7,231 bases of DNA, from contig JAUVKS010000091.1 in NCBI GenBank assembly GCA_030596145.1, forward strand, positions 1 through 7,231. The letters run 5' to 3'. Of the stretch, positions 1-5,917 are shown in pieces; position 1 is the stretch's first letter; every line of letters begins with the position of its first letter. A program made the translations under genes and the position numbers. The DNA comes from Pseudomonadota bacterium (GTDB lineage: Bacteria; Desulfobacterota; Syntrophia; Syntrophales; JADFWA01). The notes beneath the pieces are model-generated. The model worked only from the letters and a program-made list of their open reading frames with translations. It made no database searches and was not told where the DNA came from.

Positions 1-1
1 G

Positions 2-109
2 ATTGATGCTATTATCCACGTATTGAGTGAAATTCTTCCCTTGAAGGCGGAGTATTCTGAGCGATTTTATAAAAATTACCAGGAGATGAAAGGAGTATGT
101 TTTCAATGA
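2..109 (+). CDS. C-terminal fragment of an unidentified upstream gene
   Basis: An open frame enters from the left edge and stops at TGA 107-109, giving 35 residues. They look helical and mixed-charge, with a run LSEILPLKAEYSERFYKNY followed by a short cysteine-containing tail. The spacing of P, AEY and later Tyr residues faintly recalls the central helix of ZnuA/TroA-type metal-binding ABC lipoproteins, but in that family the helix lies mid-protein, so the stop would be early; I do not assign a family. The stop overlaps the next gene's ATG as ATGA (106-109), which suggests one transcript and coupled translation. That the frame is coding is inferred from its overlap geometry and the absence of stops, not from recognised homology. 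Confidence 0.5.
   Translation: MDAIIHVLSEILPLKAEYSERFYKNYQEMKGVCFQ
89..95 (+). promoter_or_regulatory. Ribosome-binding site for the first methylase
   Basis: AAAGGAG lies 10 bases before the ATG at 106 and only one base before the alternative in-frame ATG at 97. This favours 106 as the start, which also produces the ATGA overlap with the upstream gene. A weaker AGGAG at 81-85 could serve the ATG at 97, so the longer form (three more residues) is not excluded. Confidence 0.5.
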
Positions 110-1002
110 GAGATAGAAAGTTGATTTATTGTTTGACGATCATGGTTTCCCTTTTATGTTTTTCTCTGATTTACGCATGTGCAGGTCGAGCTCCCATTCA
201 TGGAAAAGCGATAGATAGAGAAAAAGCAAAATTTTATATTGTAGGAGTGGGGGCGGGAGGGGCCGATTTAATAACCTTAAGAGCGATAGATTATATAAAA
301 AGGGCGGACGTTATTATCTGTGGCGAGGAAACCGCGAAAAAATTCGAAAATCACCTTGAAGGCAAAAAAATTTTATTCCTTCCAAGGTTTCCTTATTGGG
401 AATGCCTTGAGAGAAAATGTTCGGAACCGTCACACAAAGACAAAAAGCGATGTAAAGAACTTGTTTACATGAGAAAAGAAAGAGCGGCTTTAATCATAAG
501 ATACATCAAGGAAGGCAAAACGGTTGCTTTATTGGAAGGTGGAGATCCCTGCATCTTTGGCAGCCTTCGCTGGATAAAACAGGAGTTCGCGGATGACGAG
601 TTTGAAGTGGTTCCCGGAATCAGTTCTTTTAACGTGGCAAATGCACTTTTAAAAAGGGAAGTGGCAGATGCATATGTGGCAGACCGGCAAACGAGGTCGG
701 TAATTATAACTACCTCGGTTAGGGAAGGCGACAGAACGGACTCTATTGAGAATTTGGCAAGTCATCGTTCAACTATGGTTTTTTTTATGCCCAGAGAATT
801 TGAGGAAAAGGTTCTTCCTGAGTTGAGAAAGTACTATCCATCTAACACGCCCGTAGCTGTGGTTTACAAGGCAGGGTATTCAGGTGATGAACAAGTTGTC
901 AGAGGTACATTAGGCTCTTTTCCTTTTCAACCGCCTGAGCAGAGATGGTTGCGTTTGATATATGTAGGTGAGTTTCTCAAAGACGCATCTCAAAGCAATT
1001 GA
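106..1002 (+). CDS. Lipoprotein-type tetrapyrrole (CbiF/CobM-like) methylase
   Basis: 298 residues. The body is a class III SAM-dependent tetrapyrrole methylase, nearest by eye to precorrin-4 C11-methyltransferases (CbiF/CobM): FYIVGVGAGGADLIT at the start of the domain, EGGDPCIFG near 145-152, VVPGISSFN near 168-176, TPVAVVYKAGY near 248-258, VVRGTL, and a closing LIYVGEFL. The N-terminus is a signal sequence: basic MRDRK, a hydrophobic stretch, then LIYAC with Cys25 as probable lipidation site, so the protein should be a periplasm-facing lipoprotein. Family members are normally cytosolic, as is SAM. Motif I is altered: the usual G-x-G-P-G-D reads G-V-G-A-G-G (47-52), while the GDP motif (146-148) is intact. 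A segment at about 100-116 carries C100, C105, H110 and C116, absent from the two paralogues downstream. The fold assignment is firm; activity and substrate are unknown. Confidence 0.85.
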   Translation: MRDRKLIYCLTIMVSLLCFSLIYACAGRAPIHGKAIDREKAKFYIVGVGAGGADLITLRAIDYIKRADVIICGEETAKKFENHLEGKKILFLPRFPYWECLERKCSEPSHKDKKRCKELVYMRKERAALIIRYIKEGKTVALLEGGDPCIFGSLRWIKQEFADDEFEVVPGISSFNVANALLKREVADAYVADRQTRSVIITTSVREGDRTDSIENLASHRSTMVFFMPREFEEKVLPELRKYYPSNTPVAVVYKAGYSGDEQVVRGTLGSFPFQPPEQRWLRLIYVGEFLKDASQSN

Positions 1003-1016
1003 GAGTGCAAACATCT

Positions 1017-1045
1017 TTGAATTGAATCATGAGAGACTTTATAAC
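1017..1045 (+). promoter_or_regulatory. Candidate sigma70-type promoter for the DUF4198 leader
   Basis: TTGAAT (1017-1022) and TATAAC (1040-1045) are separated by exactly 17 bases, a good housekeeping-type promoter just after the first methylase stop. Transcription would begin near 1052 and make a leader of about 250 bases before the DUF4198 start codon at 1305. Such motifs occur by chance in AT-rich sequence, but the position at the head of a structured leader supports it. Confidence 0.45.
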
Positions 1046-1122
1046 TTTTTGAGGAGGCCTGAACCCCAAAAAGGAGGTAATGTAGAAGAGAGCAATCCAG
1101 AAGTGTAAGATAAGAAAGGGTT

Positions 1123-1200
1123 GGGAAGGCAGCAGGAACCGACCAAAGTTTGCAAGATGCCTTCCAGGTGAAGCCCCCTCGGGTAGGGGATGCTTCGGTT
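1123..1200 (+). ncRNA. Candidate structured cis-regulatory RNA (riboswitch-like)
   Basis: Three pairings stand out. GGAAGGCA (1124-1131) is the exact reverse complement of TGCCTTCC (1158-1165). GAAGC-CCCCT (1170-1179) pairs with AGGGG-(AT)-GCTTC (1185-1196) around a five-base loop. AACC (1137-1140) can pair with GGTT (1197-1200), extendable to AACCGA/TCGGTT at the expense of the hairpin base. The last pairing crosses the first, so it would be a pseudoknot or a switch between alternative folds. The element sits in a roughly 250-base leader ahead of DUF4198 genes. The stretch CCAGGTGAAGCC...GCTTCGG loosely recalls my memory of the 3' half of Moco/Tuco RNAs; I cannot confirm that, and I do not see a cobalamin-riboswitch core. 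The structure is seen in the sequence; the class and ligand are not known. Confidence 0.4.
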
Positions 1201-1205
1201 GTTTT
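1170..1205 (+). terminator. Possible intrinsic terminator/attenuator at the leader hairpin
   Basis: A ten-pair GC-rich hairpin (1170-1196, with a two-base bulge) is followed by GGTTGTTTT. The T-run is interrupted and starts three bases after the stem, so it is a weak terminator by itself. In a leader it could act as an attenuator that stops transcription about 100 bases before the DUF4198 gene, controlled by the overlapping pairing at 1137-1142 with 1195-1200. Confidence 0.3.
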
Positions 1206-1304
1206 ATACTGTCGAATCATTTCTTCATCGAACACTTCCATGGTGAACATCGACCCCGAGGACAATCTTTTTTAATATTTAGTATTATCAGAGGAGGACA
1301 AAAA

Positions 1305-1626
1305 ATGAGGATTTTCGGAAAAAGATTGGCAATGTTGGGTCTAAGTCTGGCTTTAATGCTGGGTGTATTCTCTATCCCTGCCGGCGCACATTTTATGTGG
1401 ATCAACGCGGGGGATTATACACCGCCAACAGAGAGGCCGGTGAAGTTTACCATTGGATGGGGGCATGCATTTGCCAGCCCTGTAGGCAATGTCATATACA
1501 AACAGGGAGGTCTTGATAAGATATATCTGTTTGATCCTGATGGTTGAAGTATCAAGAAGTCAGGAAGAGGTGAGAGAGAAGAAATAAAAGAATGTTTTGT
1601 TTTATACCTCGGAAGGTTACAAATTG
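1305..1626 (+). pseudogene. Decayed DUF4198 periplasmic protein gene
   Basis: A strong ribosome-binding site (GAGGAGG, 1291-1297, seven bases away) leads into an 80-codon frame ending at TGA 1545-1547. Residues 1-28 are a Sec signal peptide (basic MRIFGKR, hydrophobic core, AGA cleavage), giving a mature protein that starts HFMW. The rest parallels the intact DUF4198 neighbour: AGDYTP against TNDYAP, the shared IGWGH, and LFDPDG against FTPNG. The frame stops where the neighbour continues for about 180 more residues. In the +1 frame at 1603-1626 the sequence encodes YTSEGYKL, matching ITTQGHKL of the neighbour, so the gene appears broken by a stop, a frameshift and a loss of about 15-20 codons. 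No convincing homology is seen beyond 1626. A secreted peptide of about 50 residues could still be made. Confidence 0.7.
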
Positions 1627-1789
1627 CGCTTTTTTTGGTGAAAAATGAGCATAAAGAACAAGGCGCGAAGGCGAGGAATAGCCAAGCTTATTTCAAGCTA
1701 AGGGCAACGTAAGCCATTGATGTTCATGGCCAGTGAAAGACCGCAATTTATGGCCTTTCGAGGTATAACGCTGAATGAAACAATTAAAA
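1627..1789 (+). other. Non-coding remnant between the two DUF4198 genes
   Basis: No gene is supported here. The stretch probably includes the unrecognisable remains of the decayed DUF4198 gene. It contains a small inverted repeat, AGCTT-atttc-AAGCT (about 1685-1699), and a repeated AAGGCG (near 1663-1676). No clear promoter or terminator is visible. A short open frame starting ATGATG-like near 1717 has no ribosome-binding site and overlaps the next real gene out of frame, so it is not called. Confidence 0.4.
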
Positions 1790-1804
1790 AAGGAGGAAGA
1801 AATT

Positions 1805-2569
1805 ATGAAAAAGTTAGCCGCCATTATTCTTGTGAGCATATTGCTCACCTTGGCCGCTACTTCGACGCAAGCTCACATGCTTTGGTTCAACACAAACGAC
1901 TATGCTCCTGACCCAGGAGAAACAGTATGGCTTGAGATCGGCTGGGGACACAAATATCCCCGTCATGAGGCCATAAAGGAAGGTTGGATCGAAGATGTCT
2001 ATGCGTTTACTCCCAATGGAAAAAAAATAGCCGTGGAAAAAATTTTTCCGGCATTTTACCGATTTACTCCAACAGTCGAAGGGGCTTACCAGATTATTGC
2101 GAAACTCAGATCCGGGTTTCTTTCCATAACCACGCAAGGTCACAAACTGGGAAGCAAAAAAGATGTGACCGATGTCGTCTCCTGCTTTCAGTACATCATG
2201 AATGCCAGGGCATTGATTGAAGTCGGGGGAAAGAAAGACGGCTTTTCCCGAAGAAGTGAAGAGCTTCTTGAAATTATTCCTTTGAAAGATCCTGCCAGCT
2301 TAAAACTGGGGGATATCCTGCCTCTGAAGATCATGTTCCAGGGCAAGCCCCTTGCCGAGACTAAACTCCAGGGCACATATTCGGGTTTTAAAGCCGATGA
2401 AAAAAACCATTGGGCGGTGGAAAAAGATAGTGATTCTCAGGGTGTTGTGCAAGTCAAGTTGACCTCAAAGGGACAGTGGATGTTCAAGACAAATCATAAA
2501 ACCCCTTATCCTGATAAAACTGAGGCTGATGAGCACTCTTATTCCACTAGTCTTACCGTCGGTTTTTAA
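1805..2569 (+). CDS. DUF4198 periplasmic protein (COG5266-like, metal-uptake associated)
   Basis: 254 residues from ATG 1805, chosen because AAGGAGGA (1790-1797) lies seven bases upstream and the signal peptide then starts at MKK; an in-frame ATG at 1775 lacks a site. Residues 1-23 are a Sec signal ending TQA, so the mature protein begins HMLWFNTNDYAP, the typical DUF4198 opening. IGWGH (45-49), an ITTQGHKLGSKK segment (108-119), and a C-terminal region with G-K-P-L-A-E-T-K-L-Q-G-T-Y-S-G-F (about 180-195) and closing HSYSTSLTVGF complete the family pattern. Length is normal for the family. COG5266 members are annotated as periplasmic components of cobalt/nickel transport (NikK-like), so a metal-handling role is likely. 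Histidines 24, 49, 54, 113, 202, 231 and 244 are possible ligands. It lies between a decayed copy and a TonB receptor. The metal and mechanism are inferred. Confidence 0.85.
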   Translation: MKKLAAIILVSILLTLAATSTQAHMLWFNTNDYAPDPGETVWLEIGWGHKYPRHEAIKEGWIEDVYAFTPNGKKIAVEKIFPAFYRFTPTVEGAYQIIAKLRSGFLSITTQGHKLGSKKDVTDVVSCFQYIMNARALIEVGGKKDGFSRRSEELLEIIPLKDPASLKLGDILPLKIMFQGKPLAETKLQGTYSGFKADEKNHWAVEKDSDSQGVVQVKLTSKGQWMFKTNHKTPYPDKTEADEHSYSTSLTVGF

Positions 2570-2587
2570 AAATGCTAAACCATACAT

Positions 2588-2623
2588 CGTTATCCGTTTT
2601 CAGACAACGGCGAACTGATAATG
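2588..2623 (+). other. Weak hairpin in the DUF4198-receptor gap
   Basis: CCGTT (2594-2598) pairs with AACGG (2606-2610), and CGTTATC (2588-2594) can pair with GATAATG (2617-2623) with one G-U pair. There is no T-run, so it is not a convincing terminator; transcript processing or a chance fold are equally possible. The remaining 149 bases up to the receptor hold only its ribosome-binding site (GAGGGA, 2760-2765) and a poor promoter-like TTGCCC/TACATA pair near 2715-2742. Confidence 0.2.
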
Positions 2624-2772
2624 GACAGGAAAGAGGGTACTTTAGGAACGGGGACGGAAGAAGAAAGAGTGCAAACAGGATATAACGTGAGGAAAGGCGT
2701 TGGAGGGAGATGTATTGCCCTGTTTCTGTAGAGCCATACATAAACATAATTTAGAAAGCGAGGGAAGACGAG

Positions 2773-4839
2773 ATGTTTTATTTTAGATTAATATTTATGA
2801 TTTCAGGCATACTATCTTTTGTTCTGTCTTCGCCAATCTGGGCAAATGAGATGGTAGAACAGAATAGAGATAAACAAGAGACCGTCCATCAGATCGGTAG
2901 AGTGGTAGTGACAGCGGATCAAGGCGGGATTAAAGGAATTGCCATTGAGCCGGGTATTACCTCTATTGATTTAGATACTTATCGTGGTTCAGGACGCGAG
3001 GAAACGATTCAAGATATCTTGCAGGGCATAGCCGGAATCGACATTCAGAGAAGTGCTCCTGCGCTCTCTGATGATAAGGATGTGGTAAAATTAAGAGGAT
3101 TCGGCGGGAGAAGGTTCATGGTCCGCATGGATGGAAGGCCGATCAGAAATACAGGCGGATTCGGTGACACCTTGCTTGATTGGACATCGCTTTCCCTTGA
3201 AAACGTAGAGAGAATAGAAGTTATGCGCGGCGCCCATTCGGTCGTTTACGGAGAAACAATCGGCGGAACCATTAACATTGTCACTAAAAAAGGTGGGACA
3301 AGAGAGGATATGAAGCCGGAAGTTGTCATGGATGCTGATTATTCCTCTTATGATACTCAATCATATACAGTTAGACTTACGGGGAATGCAAAGTCCCTTG
3401 GTTATGCGCTGGCCGGCGGTTATCGATCCTCTGACGGCTATCTCAGAAACACTGACTATGAAATCAGGGACTTCACTGGACGATTCTCCTATCTTTTTCC
3501 TTTTGATGGACGGTTAACCGTTGGATATAAGATCAGCAATCAAGATAAAAGCCTTTCTGTGGTAAATGATCCTTCCGGAGCCGATTACGATTCTTCTTAT
3601 CCCGATATACCCGTCGATGCTTTTGGTACCCCATATTATTCAGGTGGCGAAAATTTTTTCGATCGAAAGACTCAGTATTTTGATTTGATTTTCGAACAAC
3701 CCACAAAACTTGGTGACTGGAAGATACATCTTTATAAAACCAGGGAAGACAGGAATCAAGTTATGAACCAATTTTTCATAGGTGATTATCGTAAGCATTG
3801 CTGGGATTTTATCTTTGATGACTACGGATGGATTGTCCAGAATCGAGTAAGCTTGTTTGATAACCACCACGTCACCTTTGGGTTTGACGGCAAGAATCTG
3901 TACGGCGAGTATTGTATGCACAGACCGCCCCTGGGCCCCACGGAGGCTGACAGACAGAAAAAGATAGAGCATCGGGCAGGTTATATAGAAGATTCATGGC
4001 AGATTACCGAAGCGCTTAATCTCACCATGGGTTTGCGATACGATGATGTAATTTTAAATTTTGTTGCCATAAGAGGAAACGAGATTTCTGTTAATGAACA
4101 TATTGACGAATGGTCCCCAAAGGCCGGCCTGACATACGAATTGCAACCTGGTACGAGAGGTTTTGTTAACATCAGCAAAGCCTTCCGAATACCGACCTGG
4201 CAGGAATGGAACTGTATGGGATATTCTACAGGGAATTATATAGATAAGGAAACAGCCATGGAATACGAGGTGGGCGTATTAAAACAAATTGGCAGAAACA
4301 GCGTTAGACTAACTTACTACTATTATGACGTAGATAACTATATACTTTTTAATCGCACCAGCACCATGGCCCTTGCCATGGCAGGAAGACTTGAAGATGC
4401 GGTTTTCAATGCTGATTATCTAAAACTTCAGGGGATAGAAGCGGAACTAAATTTTAAGATTTTTGAATTTCTTAGTGGATATATTAATTATACTTACCAG
4501 GACTATGAGCTCGGGTATACGCCTGTTCCGGAAGAACAAATCAGCAATGACTCGCATCAGCTCCCACGACATAAAGCTAACTTGGGCCTTGAATGGGATC
4601 CCCTGGAAGATACGACAATTATGGCCGACATCAGGTATGTGGACGATAGGAAAACAAGTTTAAACGAAAAGATTGATGGTTTTGTAACCATGGATATGGG
4701 GCTTGAACAGTCTTTTCGGAACAAGAAACTGAGGCTCAAAGGTTATATAACTAATCTGTTTGACAAGGAATACGAGGAAACATACCTGATTCCTGCGCCG
4801 GAAAGGACATTTGGAGTCAACGTAAGCTATACATTTTAA
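2773..4839 (+). CDS. TonB-dependent outer-membrane receptor
   Basis: 688 residues, a usual length for the family. GAGGGA lies seven bases before the ATG. A signal peptide ends at IWA (about 24). A TonB box-like GRVVVTAD follows at 42-49. The plug domain runs to about 175 with the hallmarks DILQGIAGIDIQ, VKLRGFGGRRFMVRMDGRP, LENVERIEVMRGAHSVVYG and GGTINIVTKKGG. A 22-strand-type barrel follows, with alternating aromatic strands, a late NLFDKEYEE and a terminal Phe (VNVSYTF). It should import a ligand too large or scarce for porins, energised by TonB-ExbBD, which are not in the window. The ligand cannot be read from sequence: siderophore, cobalamin-like tetrapyrrole and metal chelate are all possible. 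Its neighbours favour a metal or metal-tetrapyrrole. Cysteines occur beside His or Met at KHCW (341-344), YCMH (380-383) and NCM (480-482), possible loop metal ligands or a disulfide. Confidence 0.95.
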   Translation: MFYFRLIFMISGILSFVLSSPIWANEMVEQNRDKQETVHQIGRVVVTADQGGIKGIAIEPGITSIDLDTYRGSGREETIQDILQGIAGIDIQRSAPALSDDKDVVKLRGFGGRRFMVRMDGRPIRNTGGFGDTLLDWTSLSLENVERIEVMRGAHSVVYGETIGGTINIVTKKGGTREDMKPEVVMDADYSSYDTQSYTVRLTGNAKSLGYALAGGYRSSDGYLRNTDYEIRDFTGRFSYLFPFDGRLTVGYKISNQDKSLSVVNDPSGADYDSSYPDIPVDAFGTPYYSGGENFFDRKTQYFDLIFEQPTKLGDWKIHLYKTREDRNQVMNQFFIGDYRKHCWDFIFDDYGWIVQNRVSLFDNHHVTFGFDGKNLYGEYCMHRPPLGPTEADRQKKIEHRAGYIEDSWQITEALNLTMGLRYDDVILNFVAIRGNEISVNEHIDEWSPKAGLTYELQPGTRGFVNISKAFRIPTWQEWNCMGYSTGNYIDKETAMEYEVGVLKQIGRNSVRLTYYYYDVDNYILFNRTSTMALAMAGRLEDAVFNADYLKLQGIEAELNFKIFEFLSGYINYTYQDYELGYTPVPEEQISNDSHQLPRHKANLGLEWDPLEDTTIMADIRYVDDRKTSLNEKIDGFVTMDMGLEQSFRNKKLRLKGYITNLFDKEYEETYLIPAPERTFGVNVSYTF

Positions 4840-4926
4840 TGGCGGGACGACCTGTTAAATGAAAATATGGTTTTCGCAATTGTTTTTGCGGCAGGATTAC
4901 TGCTTTTTAAACAGGCTTTTAGCAAA

Positions 4927-4934
4927 AAGGGAGG
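4927..4934 (+). promoter_or_regulatory. Ribosome-binding site fixing the second methylase start
   Basis: AAGGGAGG lies eight bases before ATG 4943. It rules against the far-upstream in-frame ATG at 4859, which has no such site and would add 28 residues that do not resemble a signal peptide. A GTG directly before the ATG (4940) is a minor alternative. Confidence 0.65.
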
Positions 4935-4942
4935 TTTTGGTG

Positions 4943-5833
4943 ATGCACAACAAAAGAAAAATTTCAGGGAATCGGTTCGTAGCCATGGCAATGATTTTAT
5001 TTCTGGCTATTTCGGTTAATTTTTGGATTTGTCTTCAGTGTGACGCGGCAACAAAAGAGAAAGGGAGCTTTTACCTGGTGGGTATGGGGCCGGGAGATCA
5101 GGACCTTGCGACCATCAGGTCAATGAAAATTGTTGAGGAGGCGGATTTGATCATCTGTCATAAAAGCCTCAATGAAAATTTTTTTCGTGTTCTCAAAAAG
5201 AAAAAGGTGATGTACATACCGGTGGATAGCTGGATATGGTTCGGTTACGGAAAAAAGGCGGCTGATTTTCAAGGCAAGCAGCTTGAAAAATTTCAATCCA
5301 GCGAAAAGACGCGTGGCCAGGTTATCACGAAAATACGTGAGGCAATAAGGAAAGGAAATAGAGTGGCAGTTCTGGCAAGTGGCGATCCACTCATCTACGG
5401 ACCGTGGAGCTGGACCCTTGAGGAGTTTCAGGATCTCAATCCAGTGGTAGTCCCGGGAATAAGTTGCTTTAACGCTGGGCATGCTGTCCTGAAAAAGGAT
5501 GTTACATGGAGCGATACGATCAAATCGACTATTCTGACCGCAGACGACTGGCCCGGGACAAAAGACACTATTGGAAATCTTGCCAGACACCAGGTTACCA
5601 TGGTCGTTTTTACAATGGGTCTTGAGCTTAAAAATCTTATAGAGAAGCTTTCTACGCATTATCCACCACATACCCCTGTCGCTATTGTCTGTTATGCCGG
5701 CTACAAGGAAAAGGAATACGTTATAAGGGGGACACTTCAAACCATCTTGGACAAAACAGAAAACCAGAAACTCCCTTTCGAGCATTTAGTTTACGTTGGA
5801 GAAAATCTGAACTTTAAGTGGAAAAATAATTAG
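4943..5833 (+). CDS. Exported tetrapyrrole (CbiF/CobM-like) methylase, copy A
   Basis: 296 residues. Class III tetrapyrrole methylase fold: FYLVGMGPGDQDLAT (about 43-57) is an intact glycine-rich motif I, LASGDPLIYG (144-153) an intact GDP motif, followed by VVVPGISCFN (168-177), LARHQVTMVVF, HTPVAIVCYAGY, VIRGTL and LVYVGENL. Of the three methylases here, only this one keeps both SAM-site motifs in consensus form, so it is the best candidate for real methyltransferase activity. The N-terminus (basic MHNKRKISGNR, hydrophobic 12-32) is a Sec signal or an N-in membrane anchor. The cysteines at its end do not form a proper lipobox (Q before C33), so cleavage near CDA or anchoring is more likely than lipidation. 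It begins 103 bases after the TonB receptor and is followed by a close paralogue, indicating tandem duplication. Its substrate is unknown; the corrin-pathway resemblance does not prove a cobalamin role. Confidence 0.85.
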   Translation: MHNKRKISGNRFVAMAMILFLAISVNFWICLQCDAATKEKGSFYLVGMGPGDQDLATIRSMKIVEEADLIICHKSLNENFFRVLKKKKVMYIPVDSWIWFGYGKKAADFQGKQLEKFQSSEKTRGQVITKIREAIRKGNRVAVLASGDPLIYGPWSWTLEEFQDLNPVVVPGISCFNAGHAVLKKDVTWSDTIKSTILTADDWPGTKDTIGNLARHQVTMVVFTMGLELKNLIEKLSTHYPPHTPVAIVCYAGYKEKEYVIRGTLQTILDKTENQKLPFEHLVYVGENLNFKWKNN

Positions 5834-5839
5834 CTATCT

Positions 5840-5878
5840 GCTGAAAATTTTAATAGAAATTTTATGTGTCAGCTTTTT
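5840..5878 (+). terminator. Hairpin plus T-run between the tandem methylases
   Basis: GCTGA (5840-5844) pairs with TCAGC (5869-5873), enclosing an exact inverted repeat AAAATTT (5844-5850) / AAATTTT (5857-5863) with a bulge on the right side; TTTTT follows at 5874-5878. The stem is AT-rich and imperfect, so it may be a partial terminator or an RNA-processing/stability element that sets different levels of the two methylases. Confidence 0.35.
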
Positions 5879-5917
5879 ACCGAAAATATATACAAATAAC
5901 AACCGAAAGGAATCGTT

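Noticed and set aside
1080..1085. ATGTAG start-stop after AAGGAGG as a regulatory mini-ORF in the leader
   Set aside because: The site is correctly spaced only poorly and a start-stop could arise by chance; no further support.
1123..1200. Cobalamin riboswitch in the leader
   Set aside because: The expected conserved cobalamin core (the CCGCCACTG-type box and its partners) is not visible, despite the corrin-like methylases nearby.
1545..1547. In-frame TGA of the short DUF4198 gene as a selenocysteine codon
   Set aside because: No SECIS-like hairpin follows directly, the downstream frame does not restore DUF4198 homology, and the homologous remnant is in another frame. Gene decay explains it better.
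1717..1911. 64-codon plus-strand frame between the two DUF4198 genes
   Set aside because: No ribosome-binding site, overlaps the signal-peptide region of the real DUF4198 gene out of frame, no family resemblance.
4859..4942. Upstream ATG at 4859 as start of the second methylase
   Set aside because: No ribosome-binding site, and the added 28 residues disrupt the signal peptide, whereas ATG 4943 has AAGGGAGG eight bases away.
5120..5785. Long open frame on the minus strand opposite the second methylase
   Set aside because: It mirrors the coding strand of a clear family member, has no recognisable protein features, and a similar shadow occurs opposite the paralogue.
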